Of a DNA stretch of 64,000 nucleotides, positions 23,346 to 37,060 are shown one piece after another. Source of the DNA: Cristatella mucedo (taxonomy: Eukaryota; Bryozoa; Phylactolaemata; Cristatellidae); NCBI GenBank assembly GCA_009760855.2, contig WPIO01000047.1, positions 3,197,501 to 3,261,500 of the forward strand, in the 5' to 3' direction. Within the stretch, counting starts at the first letter, position 1. Every line of letters begins with the position of its first letter. The notes beneath the pieces were generated by a model that saw only the letters and a list, made by a program, of their open reading frames with translations, made no database searches and was not told the DNA's origin. Made by a program: the position numbers and the translations under genes.

Positions 23346-24105
23346 GTGGTTGCTACTTTTAAGCTTTGAACCACAGGCTGTAAACAGATGGCCACTTATA
23401 TACCTGCATATTACATCGTCTGGAATGAGCAGCCTTCTGAGCAGCGGTATATTTAATAACATAACGAGATTTATGAATTACTTTTGCCTTGGCCTGTATT
23501 GCCATTTCAATATATACTATCACAGGGCTTGCTTTTGCCAATTAATTTTAGAAACAGACATAAGGTTCAAAACACACAGCCCCTACACGTTACAACCTGG
23601 CCAGCAAATACATGCAGCTATCTCTTACTTTTTTGAATTTGAGTTGAGCAAGCCTAATAGCTCAGCCTGTCACCTGTCGGGTAACAGACTGGCTGGCTCT
23701 GTTTTTTACTGGCAGTCTTACTTGACGCCTCCTGAAGATTGTTCAAGCAAACCAACAAACAGCTCGTAGTCAGCTTCGAGGAAACAACGGAGGAACTGCA
23801 TCGCAGAAAGACACTGAGATTGCATTAACTATCATGGACATCGGAATTGTTCTCGAGGAGTTCACATTGAATCAGTCACGTCATCGAATCAGTCAACCTC
23901 CTCACGACACATTGCCACACCAAGCTAACTTTAATTTCTCTTCGTACTACTTCCACTGCAATTGAAGGGTCAGACCTCAGCTTGTGTGGTCGGATTGCAG
24001 AAGTCTTTCCACGATAATCCAATGAGCACAGTCGGCACCTGCAAGTGTTGACAGAAAGACCAAGGAAGGTGGGCAAGCTGACAGAAAGGAATCGAATATC
24101 AAGTT

Positions 24106-24107
<2 letters not shown>
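23346..24107. other. Unassigned sequence
   Basis: Frames of 139 codons (plus 23350-23769) and 78 codons (minus) are not recognised. AT-rich left part. Nothing supported. Confidence 0.4.

Positions 24108-24140
<33 letters not shown>
24108..24140. repeat. (CTG)11 trinucleotide repeat
   Basis: A perfect CTG run of 33 bp. On the minus strand it gives a Ser run inside a 116-codon frame that I do not recognise. Confidence 0.95.
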
Positions 24141-24141
<1 letters not shown>

Positions 24142-26909
24142 ATCCGAGCATTTCCTGACGAAGCGCTGTCTGCCACCTCAAATCCTTGGGAAGTGAGTTG
24201 CGAGTCGGAGGCACGAGGATCGACACAAGATCCTGCCGACCAAGCCTTCTCTGTAGAATTCATATTCGGAATAATTATTAACGGAGGTTAGCATAGCAGC
24301 AGCCACCGAGACAGGCAAGCAGAGGCCCTTGCTAGCTTGCTCTAGCAGTGGATTAGCAGACAGCTGAGTCGCCAAAGACAGGTTCTCTGTTTGAAGCTTT
24401 AATGCTGAGTTGTGACTAGCTTATGGCAATAGCAAGAAAAAGCTGCAGCCAAATGTGTGGTATTAGAAAATGAGTAAATCCTGCCATAGCAAAAGGGTTG
24501 CTTCCAATGATTGATTGCTACGTCGTGCAACCCCCCCCCCCCAGCCCCCAGAAGATTTATCTTCTCTTTTTTCTTTCTGTTGCTGACTTCTCTCCTTCGC
24601 CCTACTTGCGAAAGTGAGAATCTACCACATGGTGGCCTCTGCCGGCTGCCACTGACGAGCTGACCCTTCTGGATGCCAGTTGTACAGCCTCGTCCGGATG
24701 CTAACTACAGGACAGCGATGCTTCGAAGCGCCTCCTCGGCGAGCCGAGAGCAGACGTGGTGCCAAACGGTCTCTGGCTCCTCTTCCTCCCACCCACCCCT
24801 CCCCCATACATACATACATACATACATCCGCGCGCTGGTGGGCTAGACGAGCCGAACAACAGACATCAATTTCCCTAAACCGGACAAGCCCTGCTTAGCC
24901 GGTCCTTTTGCACACCCGGAGAACAAAGAGGCAGCCATAATCAGGGGGAGACGAATTCTGCACAGCCAGCTGCTAGCCAGCCAGCTCGAGGAGCCGTTCT
25001 GCAGCAGAAACTGCTCGGGAACCAGACAGACTGCATCGACACTGTAGGATGTCAGGTTTCATATGCTGTCTACTAAGTGTCAGCTAGTGCCTAAAGGTTT
25101 AAACCGATCGACAAGCAAAGTTTCGGGCACTGACTGAACCCGAGCCTGTATCCGATCTCCGGGCCACGAGCTCCGTCCCATCATCTGTCTGCCTCCTTTC
25201 CCTTTTTTTTTCCTATTAACATGCCCATGAAGCTTTTCAGCTGAATCACTGCCTCCATCATTCCCAGCTCTGTTTAGTTCCTTCTTCCTGATTGATCAGC
25301 ACCAGCTCCAATTGCCGGTCACAATAGCCTGGACTCTCTTGCTTCTCTCGTCAGTCTAGGAGTCTCGACCATCGGCAGCTGCTCACCCGACACGGCTCGC
25401 TCGCTCGCACGCTCGCTGGTACTGTTTCCCATGGCGGTGGGGAGATCGCCTGCTATTCACTACTGTCCCTGTCACCTTGGGCTTTATGCTGCCCGACTGC
25501 AGGCATGTCAACAGGTGTCGTAGGATTTGCATAGGACAGAAGCCCAACATTGAATGCACCGTTGTCATCCTGTTTGCTGCTCCTGTTGATACTACAAGCA
25601 AGAGTCCTGTGGATACACATCGGGTACCTTTGCATACGGCAGAGCAGCCTTTTCACGACGATTTTCTGCCCAGACCCGCCGCGATTAATGCCCCTATTCA
25701 ACTGGCTGAGTGCCTCTATAAATGGTGAGCTGAATATTTTAAGTGCCTTTATTTCTGCAAGATACGGCCTTGGCCTTGGCTGGCACCCTGTTCTCCGTTC
25801 TGAGCGCTGGCAGAGGCTGTGGCACGCTTTCGGCACCTAGTGCTTCCAGATGAGCTGATGGCACTTGCTATTTAGTTCTAATTTACGCTCGCAGGTATGG
25901 ATAGTTACTGGGTTTTGCCGACAGACCAGCAAACATAGTTCGGTGGCATTGGCTGCTTTTCAACCATACGTGATTTTCACGTTGGTCTACTAAAGCTGAA
26001 CTCCGATTTTTGTCCTAGAGAAAAAACAAGCCTACCCTGCTAAATTGTGATCATGTTGTCTTTCTTGCCCACCAGCTTTCAGTGCGACCTTTGCCGTTAA
26101 CATGGTATGCTGCTTTCAGATCAACCACATGCCTTGCCACAGATTGGCATTAATTGAAATCATATCCTCGCATGAATGTCACATGTGCCCGCTAGCTCTC
26201 CACCTCCTCAATAAAAAGCAGATCATCGAATGTCCTGGAAAAGCAGCTGAGAATCGCAGAGCACTGGCTTCCTAATGTCAGCGAACTAGCATCCCTCTAG
26301 CGACAGCCTGCTGTTGCTCGTTAACCCGGGTAGATAAAAATGGAACTACTTGCCATTCCATAGCGACCCACCACCTCATCATTAGTTTTTCACCTTGTGC
26401 TTGTTTCACGTCGGATATATAGCTGCTATTTCAGACTAAGAAAAGCAGTCGCACATTCGTAGCGCTATATCACGTGGCTCCAATGGGCGATTCAATCAAG
26501 ACGGCTACAGCACTTAAAGAAAAGGCAGCAACCTGAAAGATACCAATTCAATGCCAATATGGCAGCCCGAAAAAGTAATGAGTAAGCCCAATGCTTTGTA
26601 AATGATTTCAGCATGTGTGTAGGGCCGTAAGAAAGGAATAATTTTTCACAGCAGACATGCACTGTCTTGAAACTTGGCACAAATGCATCCGATGTATATT
26701 TTGATAAGCTGATTTCATGTGCAGTAAAGGTGATGCATCATGAATAAACGTATACATCGTATACCCAAAGATAGTCACAATGATCGATAAATGGTCTCGA
26801 GAGACATAATAAACCTGTCTTTCCAGATGATTCAATGCAATACAAGAGAACAAGTTTTTTCGGAATGCTTTAACGGTCATTCATTCACTATTCAAAGATA
26901 ACCGACATG
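24141..26909. other. Unassigned sequence with short simple repeats
   Basis: Contains a C12 run (24531-24542) and CATA repeats (about 24808-24828). Frames of 127 codons (minus 25453-25836) and 90 codons (minus 26608-26880) have no recognised motif. Confidence 0.4.
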
Positions 26910-27017
26910 TTATAATAATAATTATAATATATTTCTATAGCACCCTCACAGAACTTAATATCTTCCTATGCACTTTTCTTACGCTCAAAAGGAAGCATTA
27001 CCGCATGGTTAGTGGTA

Positions 27018-27110
27018 GCATGCATAGCATGGTAGCATGATAGCAAGGTAGCACGGTAGCACGGTAGCATGGTAGCATGGTAGCATGGTAGCATTTTAGC
27101 ATGTATAGCA
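27018..27110. repeat. Octamer minisatellite AGCATGGT
   Basis: About ten imperfect copies of AGCATGGT or AGCACGGT in the LINE-1f 3' UTR, where other copies have a single GTGGTAGCATGC word. Confidence 0.9.
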
Positions 27111-27344
27111 TAGTGCCAGCATGCATAATATGGTTAGTTGTAACATGCGTAGTGTCAGCACATATAAGCACACAAATGGCACAGTGTCAGTGCCTATAAG
27201 TACACAGATGACAAGTCACAAAGATCCAGGAACTGCTGAGAGAAGCAGGTGTGTTTAAACCTCTTTTTAATTGTCGTCAAGTCAGGGGATGTCGTGATGT
27301 CATTCGTAAGTTTGCTCTAGGCTTTGACAGCCTGTGAACTAACA

Positions 27345-27490
27345 TGCTGGACTTGGTCCAGCGGTTAAGGTGCTCGCCCCGACCAAGGTCTGGCTGAGGT
27401 CATGGGCTCGAGCCCCGAGGCATACGTGAAGCACCTGAATGGAGATTAGGTTCTCTTGGGGCGCTATGCAAATGGATTTTAGTTTTTTTT
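27345..27490 (+). mobile_element. SINE-B copy, clear head and tail
   Basis: A box TGGTCCAGCGG at 27354-27364, B box GGCTCGAGCCC at 27405-27415, and 3' part GAATGGAGATTAGG, TTCTCTTGGGGCGC, matching the LINE-1f stem-loop. Ends in a T-rich tract. The A/B pair marks a pol III internal promoter. Confidence 0.85.
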
Positions 27491-27810
27491 ATTTCTTTTT
27501 AAAGCACGGGTATTCATAAGATTTGAGCTTAGCTAGAGAATCGCCTGTACGACTCAACTCGGAAGAGTATGTGGTTCGATACCTAGTTTGATTGGGGTGT
27601 AGCTCTGATAAGTAGAGTGGAGTGAGAAAATAAAGGAACCTGAAGGTGGGTGGAAAAATCTGTAAGTCGACGCACAGCTTGACTGGGAGCCAGTGCAGGT
27701 CGGCAAGAAGTGGCGTGCTGTGGCAACTGCTATGCTCACGACAGACAAGCCTGGCTGCAGTGTTTTGCACCAACTGTAAGCACCTGATTGCAAATGCCAC
27801 TAGACCTGTA

Positions 27811-28449
27811 AGGCTAGTCCAATGGCTAATAGTCGACAGTGATCGTTAAGAGGGCTAGATAGATTAGACAAAGCTAGTTTGGCTATAGTCCTAAAACCAT
27901 CACATGATCTGTTCTTTGCATTTATCAGCCTTACAATTGCACACTTGCTTGTCGATGCTACTGAAGTCCTGCCTCCCCTTCAATGAGGTGTTCGGTTATG
28001 AGAAGGGCATATCCATTTGACAAATCTATGGTCATGCAGCCTAATGCATGCAGCAGCCAAGGCCAGACTACGGTTTCCATTTCTGATAGACTCTTTGCAT
28101 GCTAACTGAACCCACATAGCACAACCTGGACTAGCCCAGTGACAATGCTTTGCCACTTGTTGAATAGCCTCGCGATAGGCCGCTGGCTGTAGTCTAAGTA
28201 TTAAGTAGTCTGTGTATTAAGACAAAAGTAACAGCTTCATGAACGGCTACTAAATCTCAGCTTTCTTGTGACAGACCGACTTATTGGTTCCTTTAGTCAA
28301 TATGCTGAGGGAATGCAAACGGTTGTCAGAGTGATTGGCTTACAGCTCTCACAGAAAGCTGCAAGATCTTTTAGAGATGCTGCCCTAAATCAAGGCTGGC
28401 AGGCAATGAGCCTGCACTATTTTTGTGAGGTGCACAGCATGGAGAGCTA
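27811..28449. other. Unassigned sequence
   Basis: No feature recognised. The 60-codon frame 28268-28450 is not convincing. Confidence 0.4.
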
Positions 28450-28590
28450 GGTGGTATGGCCCAGTTGTTAAGGTGCTTGCACCGACCAAGGTCTGGCCGA
28501 GGTCATAGGCTCGAGCCCCGTGGCATTTGTGAACCGCTTGAATAGTGATAAAGTTATCTTACGGTGCTATACAAATGAATTATACTTAAT
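28450..28590 (+). mobile_element. SINE-B copy
   Basis: A box TGGCCCAGTTG at 28457-28467, GACCAAGGTCTGGCCGAGG, GGCTCGAGCCC, and a weaker tail (GATAAAGTTATCTTACGG) then AT-rich end. Confidence 0.8.
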
Positions 28591-28909
28591 TGTATTTAGG
28601 TAGTGGAATGGTGAGAGCAAGGAAACCCTGTCATTCGGACCTGGACAAAGAGATCATCATTCGGCCTCTATCTGATTCAAGATTTAGCTTACTAGGTTAA
28701 TACCTGAATTAAACCAAGTGTAAGTCACACCACAAGACTCCAACACTGCATCTAAGAGTAGACGTGACACTTGACCTAACATTTTTCAAGAACGTGTGTG
28801 TGCTGTCTATACGGTAAAACAGTACTCAGTACGGCCTAGCTATTTGTGTAATTAGGATACATACTTGGATATGTGAGTACATGTGAAAGTGCACTTGAGT
28901 GAGTGAGTG
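28591..28909. other. Unassigned sequence
   Basis: No gene or repeat recognised. Confidence 0.4.
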
Positions 28910-28985
28910 TTTGTGTGTGTGTGTGCCTGCGTGCATGCGTGCGCGCGCGTGTTGTGTGTGTGCCCATGTGTGCGCATGTGTGTCT
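28910..28985. repeat. (GT)n microsatellite
   Basis: Impure GT with GC interruptions, about 75 bp. Confidence 0.9.
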
Positions 28986-30046
28986 ATCTTTTTGGCTGGC
29001 TCATTCGGTTTGGCGTAGCAGTCAGCATCCTTGCTGAATCAGCAAACGATTTGCATCTTACCTTTCAGCACATCACCTGCCTGAATGCATGCTCCGAACA
29101 AACGTCGTTAATGCATGCACGTGCAAATGTAAGTTCAGGATATTCACACAGTTCATGCAGCGGCTTGCTAACCAACTTAAGAGTGCAAAGTGTGGACACC
29201 AGATTGCCGCGAGCAATACGATTCGTACGATTCACAGAGGTATCTGTGGATGCTCCAGGTAAGCAGACAGCGCGGATCTTAATAGAAGGTCAATTTGCTG
29301 ACGTCAGCAGTTCGTAACTCTTTTTAAGTAATCTGGTGCCAGTTGAACGATAGGAGCTCCTGGAGCCTGCATCGGCGGCCAGCTGCCTTAGTGGCTCGTC
29401 GGCTCGATTATCGGGCCTGGTGCCGTCTTGTTTGCAGTAGAAAGATAACCAGGATCAAGCAGCAGGGGCAAAACATGCCAGCTCTCTGACAGGCTGCGGT
29501 TGGGTCAGGCTCCAACCTGAGCCGTCGATTGCTGACGGACTAGCTCGGTGGCCGGCGAGACTGAGCTGGCTCCAGCCAGCTCAGATGACTGGCTCTCAGC
29601 CGACGCACAGATTGTGGTCTCCTGCTGACCTCTGGCCAGCTGAGCCCGGCCATCATAAATATTTATTTTAGGGTAGGCGGCTAGCTTTCCTCCAGACGGT
29701 CGAACAAGCGAGCCTCTATAGCAGTCCAGATATCTGCGTGACTCTTGGCCAGACTGTCGTCTGCCACCAGAGTTGGCTCAGGAAAATGGAAGGACGGCAC
29801 CATTCTGCTGAGACACCTGAACCACTGGCTACCGAATGGCCATTGTCCAGCGGCCCTCCCACCCCACCCAAGACGGCAGCACGCAGGTTCGCAAGCCGTT
29901 CTCCCTGACTTTTATCTGCTATTCCACCAAGAGCCACTACATTAGGAAAGGCTGCAAGTGGCAGTCTTTCATTTTATTTTAAGCTCACTTGTTTGTGGCA
30001 CATTACTGTCCAACTGTAAAAACTAATTAGTATTAAATGAGTGTTT
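28986..30046. other. Unassigned, GGCT/AGCC-rich sequence
   Basis: The region 29360-29640 is dense in GGCTGGCT-like and CCAGCC words on both strands. No gene recognised. Confidence 0.4.
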
Positions 30047-30098
30047 GTACGTGTGTGTGTGTGTGTGTGTGTTTGTGTGTGTGTGGTGCTGCATGTGT

Positions 30099-30136
<38 letters not shown>
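30047..30136. repeat. (GT)n microsatellite
   Basis: Two GT arrays with a short GGTGCTGCAT spacer. The next bases open a SINE tail. Confidence 0.95.
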
Positions 30137-30258
30137 ATTTATCAAGCACTCTAAAGAGAACCTAATCTCAATCAAGGCATTTGTTTTACATATGCTGAAA
30201 TGCTCCTGCCCACGACCTTGAGCATCAAAGGCGAACGCGTTACCCATACAGCCAGCTA
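30137..30258 (-). mobile_element. tRNA-derived SINE, variant of SINE-B
   Basis: Inverted: TCATTTATCAAGCACTC, GAGAACCTAATCTC and AAGGCATTTG (tail stem), then CCCACGACCTTGAGC and GTTACCCATACAGCCAGC, whose reverse contains GCTGGCTGTATGGGTAAC, an A-box-like TGGCTGTATGG. The head is a different tRNA-like sequence from the main SINE-B. Confidence 0.6.
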
Positions 30259-32059
<1,801 letters not shown>

Positions 32060-32698
32060 CCAAGATTACCACATCAGCACCACAGGCAAGGCTCACTTTA
32101 AGCAACGTAACATTGCATAAGTTATGGCCTTCTTAGACAAGGGTACACATCCGAGTTGGTCCATGCATTCGTTACATCCTTCGAAACTTCTGCAGCTCAT
32201 TGCTTGCAGTTTTCATATGCCTATTTCCTATGCATATTGTATATTATTTGTATATTATATGTATATTATACTACATGTATATTATATTTCATATGTCTAT
32301 ATTTTCTATGTCATAACGCACTTGCATTTTCCGAAAAACTCCGCAGGTAGGCTTGTTCGTCGTGCACGTCGCAGTTACTCCATTACATCACTTCTCGCTG
32401 ACCGGCACTGGCTCACGATCAAGCAGTGTATGGATTTTAAGGTGTTTTAACTCACTTTTAAGTCCCTCATTCTCTGGCTCCAGCCTACCTACAAGACTAC
32501 TTCCCCACCAGGCAAGGCATCGTACCAGACTCTCTTCTCACTCAAGCCATTTAGCTATGCCTCGGATAAGCCTCAAGTTCTTTAGAGACTGCGCCTTTAG
32601 CTCGTATACTCCCAAAGCCTAAAATTTGCTCTCGACTGACGTAACGACAGCCTCTGACTCGACTTTAACAGCATTTTCTTGGTCCGAGTCACTTATCC

Positions 32699-32759
<61 letters not shown>

Positions 32760-32830
32760 ACGCTGACTGCAATGCGCACGTTAGCGTCAGCCATATTGAC
32801 ATGCTTTCTTCTATCATATATACCGTGCCT
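32060..32830 (+). mobile_element. LINE-1f copy, thumb to 3' UTR
   Basis: The thumb runs from CCACATCAGCACC through CGAGTTGGTCCATGC and GTAGGCTTGTTCGTCG to the Pro-rich region. An AT-rich piece (32205-32315) replaces about 60 bp of body. The 3' UTR is expanded into (GT)n at 32699-32757 and continues with CGCTGACTGCAATGCGC. No stem-loop tail remains. Confidence 0.75.
32699..32757. repeat. (GT)n microsatellite in LINE-1f 3' UTR
   Basis: A pure GT run lying where other copies read ATGTGCTTATGTGTGCTG. Confidence 0.9.
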
Positions 32831-33458
32831 GGAAGAAATTTGGAGTTCACGTCTCGCGCGTCGCACGCATAGCTTATCTGTTATCGCTTCCCTTGAAGCG
32901 AGCGGTACTGCGTCTAAATGGAGATTCAGTTCCGTTCAGGAGCCGTGTCACATACTTATAACTGCTATTGTTTACGATCGGTTTCAAATTCTATCACTGC
33001 CGCCACTCGGCGACTGAGCCCCGCTTCGGCTCAGCTGCTCAGCGGCAATCGCCCTTAAGCATTTTGACCTAGGCCCGGCGGGGAGCGACGGCGGCTGGCT
33101 GCGTGCTGCTGCTGCCGGACCATCTGCGACCATCACCCGCACGCCGCGAGTCGCTTTCGTACGCGGCCAGAGAGTGGTTGAGCTAGCCCGAACTGAATGG
33201 TAAGAAAATAACCGAACCGGGTTGTCGGAGAAGATTCCGCTGAGAACAGCGAGCCCATCAAATTTTACTTTAGTCGCGCAACCGCAGTTGCAATTGGGAT
33301 TGTTGGATCCCTGTTGGCGGTCAACGACGACTTGAGTTCCGCCGAGGAGTCGGTGGAGGACCCGGGGCTGCGAATGCGGAGCGGCCGCCCGCTGAGGCGC
33401 CTGGTGCTGTATCGAGCCCACTTATCGTATTTGTATTAGTATTAGTCGCAACCAAGTA
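32831..33458. other. GC-rich unassigned block
   Basis: CpG-dense from about 33000. A 145-codon minus frame (32984-33421) is not recognised. Confidence 0.4.
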
Positions 33459-33535
33459 TAAGTCGCACCTTAATTTATGGACACGATTTTTCGAAAAAAG
33501 TTGTGTCCATAAATTTAATTTAGGGTGCGACTTTT
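33459..33535. mobile_element. Short palindromic MITE-like element
   Basis: The left arm AAGTCGCACC and TTAATTTATGGACAC is repeated inverted as GTGTCCATAAATTTAATT and AGGGTGCGACTT, with a T/A-rich loop of about 18 nt. A GTCGCAACC word precedes it. No transposase. Confidence 0.65.
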
Positions 33536-33582
33536 GCGTTTCGCGGCGCGTGGCATTCTCCAGCCCGCTCATATGAAAAGGT

Positions 33583-33712
33583 ATATTTCATTCTCGCAGA
33601 GACCTGAGAGAACGCGGTCTCTATCCGGGCGCTTTGCGTGCGTGCGCCCGCAGGGCTCGCGCCAACCACATCGGTCGTCAGAGACGAGCACCTTATTCCG
33701 CTGGGCTGAACT
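33583..33712 (-). mobile_element. SINE-B, old copy
   Basis: Inverted tail words GAGAACGCGGTCTCTATCC and GGGCGCTTTG, then GGGCTCGCGCCAACC, GACGAGCACCTTATTCC and GCTGGGC. CpG-rich and diverged. Confidence 0.6.
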
Positions 33713-33864
33713 GGGGCGCGAATCGCCAGTTAGACCAGCCGAGCACGAGTCAGTCTACCCACTGCGCTCGCGCCAACTTCCGGGTACGGTTGGCGCGAGC
33801 TCAGCCAATTATTGTTAGCACAGCGCGTGTCGCTCCGCGCGTCATTGAATGCGAGCATTGAACT

Positions 33865-33955
33865 GAGCTGTCACTGCAAGCGGTGGTGATAGCCGTAAAG
33901 GCTCTTCTGTCGCTATACAAAAAGAGGTTGTTTAATCAGCTAGGATTTTTTTTGA
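33865..33955 (+). mobile_element. SINE-A 3' half
   Basis: ACTGCAAGCGGTGGTGATAG, CCGTAAAGGCTC, CGCTATACAAAAAGAGG, TAATCAGCTAGG, T-run. The head with both boxes is absent. Confidence 0.85.
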
Positions 33956-34589
33956 GCTCGGTCCCGGTCCGATTAGCCGCGGATCGAGTTGGTAATTCGC
34001 GATGGCCGCATCCGGACGGGCTGACCATTGCGGAGATCCGGAAGCTGCAGGAAGTATGCGGCGGCCGCCGCGGTGGTGGTGGTTGCGGCGGCGGCGGCTT
34101 GATTCAGTCTGATCTCCGAACGGGGCTGCCCTGACGCGAAACCAAAGAACTATTTCGTGGCGTGCACGCGGCGCGCCAAGGAACGTACAACGAGCGATCT
34201 CACCACTGCCCACATTGATGGCCACGCCGAAGCTTCAACGAACCAGTCTGAGAGGAACACGGGTGAACTTCTCCGAGCAAACCGGTGATGGAATCAGCTG
34301 CGAATTGTTAGGGCAGCGATGTGTCCGTTGGGTCGACTGTCCACAGCATGCTACTGGCCTTCTCCTGAATGTGGTTACTAGCGTAATGTTAGTTCTTAGA
34401 GCTGGCACTTCATGTGTCCAGCCAGCGCCCACAGTAGGTGGCCCGCCACCACGTGGCGTCTCCGCAAACGGTAGCTTTGGATGGCTCAGCCTCAAAATGG
34501 TGGTCACGTTCGAGCCGTCGCTGCAGCGAGCTCCAGAAGTAAAAAGTCGGCTGCAGCTGAGTCCTACGGAAAAACCAGTACTGTTTTGC

Positions 34590-34592
<3 letters not shown>
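33956..34592. other. Unassigned GC-rich sequence
   Basis: A GGC/GGT-rich stretch at 34060-34100 and open frames on both strands, none recognised. Confidence 0.4.
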
Positions 34593-35149
<557 letters not shown>

Positions 35150-36230
35150 AATGAGGAGAGAGGGAGACAGAGACAGACAGAGGCAGACAGAGGCAGACAG
35201 AGGCAGACAGACAGAGACAGACAGAGACAGACAGAGACAGACAGAGACAGACAGAGACAGACAGAGACAGACAGAGACAGACAGAGACAGACAGAGACAG
35301 ACAGAGACAGACAGAGACAGACAGAGACAGACAGAGACAGACAGAGACAGACAGAGACAGACAGAGACAGACAGACAGAGACAGACAGAGACAGACAGAG
35401 ACAGACAGAGAGACAGACAGACAGACAGACAGAGACAGACAGAGACAGACAGAGACAGACAGAGACAGACAGAGACAGACAGAGACAGACAGAGACAGAC
35501 AGAGAGACAGACAGAGACAGACAGAGACAGACAGAGACAGACAGAGACAGACAGAGACAGACAGACAGACAGAGACAGAAAGAGACAGGTAGAGATAGAC
35601 AGAGACAGACAGACAGAAGGAGAGAAAATGAGAGAGGGAGAGACAGAGGCAGACAGAGGCAGACAGACAGAGACAGACAGAGACAGACAGAGACAGACAG
35701 AGACAGACAGAGACAGACAGAGACAGACAGAGACAGACAGAGACAGACAGAGACAGACAGAGAGAGACAGACAGAGACAGACAGAGACAGACAGAGACAG
35801 ACAGAGACAGACAGAGACAGACAGAGACAGACAGAGACAGACAGAGACAGACAGAGACAGACAGAGACAGGTAGAGATAGACAGAGACAGAAAGAGACAG
35901 GTAGAGATAGACAGAGACAGACAGAGACAGACAGAGACAGACAGAGACAGACAGAGACAGACAGAGACAGACAGAGACAGACAGACAGAAGGAGAGAAAA
36001 TGAGAGAGGGAGAGACAGAGGCAGACAGAGAGATAAACAGAGAGATAGACGGGGAGATAGACAGAGAGATATAGAGAAAGTGAGGAAGAGAAAGGCAGAC
36101 AGATCGAGGCAAAGACGGCAGACAGAGAGAGTCACACAGATCGAGATAGAAATAGGGAGAGAGAGAGAGAGACAACGAGACACATAGAGACAAAAAGAAA
36201 AAGACTGAGATAGAGAGAGACAGCGAGAAA
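35150..36230. repeat. (GACAGA)n/(ACAG)n purine-rich array
   Basis: About 1.08 kb of AGACAGACAG and variants, with dispersed larger repeats (two copies of a block ending GGAGAGAAAATGAGAGAGGG near 35620 and 35990). Frames of 319-421 codons here are Arg/Asp/Gln or Ser/Leu/Cys/Val repeats only. Confidence 0.97.
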
Positions 36231-36804
36231 CAAAAAGCACTGAGTGCGCTGCGAGAGAGCAGCAAGAGACAGAGCATTTCCCTAGGCTTCGCATTTCCTG
36301 TCCATCCTTGTGCCACCTAGCGGCTCGGCGTCTTGCTGCTCCTCAGGAACCTCTGCGGAGCACACGCAGCATCCCTGTCCTGCTCGAGGCTGGCTGATGG
36401 TGGCGGCGCGTAGACCAGACGACGAGCGGCGGCGGCTGAGCGTCGGCTCCGGCTCTTCGTCGCCGCCGCCGCCTCCGCCGGCTTTAGGCGAGTTGTTTTT
36501 CTTTCGGAGCTGCAGCGCTGAGCTGCGGTCCTACGCTAATCTACCGCCCGTTCATCCGCTCGTCGGCGCCTCGCAGCCGGTCCGGCGCGGCTCGCTGTGG
36601 CTTTTTTCGAGGCCGGACCGCAGCCAAAGCGCGGTCGGTCGGCTGACTTGAGTGTGCCTGAACGAAGCGGCTTTACCGGAAGCCGCTTCAGCCCTGCCTG
36701 GCTCCCCGCGTGCGCGAAAAAAGCGACTCCACATCCGACTCACAGCCGCCCTTTACCAATAGGTGCGATATAGTCTTACGGATACCGATTCATACCGGGC
36801 GCCG
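36231..36804. other. GC-rich unassigned block
   Basis: CpG-dense. A perfect 10-bp stem GAAGCGGCTT/AAGCCGCTTC with loop TACCGG lies at 36664-36689. A 113-codon plus frame contains a Pro run and is not recognised. Confidence 0.4.
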
Positions 36805-36908
36805 ATAATAATAATAATAATAATAATAATACATTTGATAAAATGCCATCAGAGAACTCTTAGTAGGCGCTTTACGATTGTTTCAAAGGAAGCACGATCG
36901 AATGGTCC
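36805..36908 (-). mobile_element. Tail-only LINE-1f insertion
   Basis: (AAT)n, GATAAAATGCCATCAGAGAAC, a stem with a short deletion (CTCTTAGTAGGCGC), AAAGGAAGCACGATCGAATGG. Confidence 0.8.
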
Positions 36909-37060
36909 GCTTGAGATGCTAGCCATTCTAGTTTGAAAGGCACGCGCATCCCTACCCCCCCCCCCGCCATCGATCGCTAGGCTCGCGAACTCACCCCTTT
37001 CCTGGAACGGAGTGCAATCTCGGACGAAACTAGCGATGCCGTGCGCATCGCTTGGCATGC

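Larger units (their letters stand above)
26910..27810 (-). mobile_element. LINE-1f copy with SINE-B insertion
   Basis: The tail at 26910-26990 has both stem arms but one mismatch. The 3' UTR carries an octamer expansion. The thumb frame (27489-27800) reads RCLQLVQNTAARLVCREH and ADLHWLPVKLCVDL, stops and all. A plus-strand SINE-B sits between 3' UTR and thumb. Confidence 0.8.

Noticed and set aside
24108-24140. Poly-Ser protein on the minus strand
   Set aside because: The Ser run is simply (CTG)11 read in reverse, and the rest of the frame is not recognised.
35150-36230. CRISPR-like regular repeats
   Set aside because: No unique spacers; pure short tandem repeats in a eukaryotic context.
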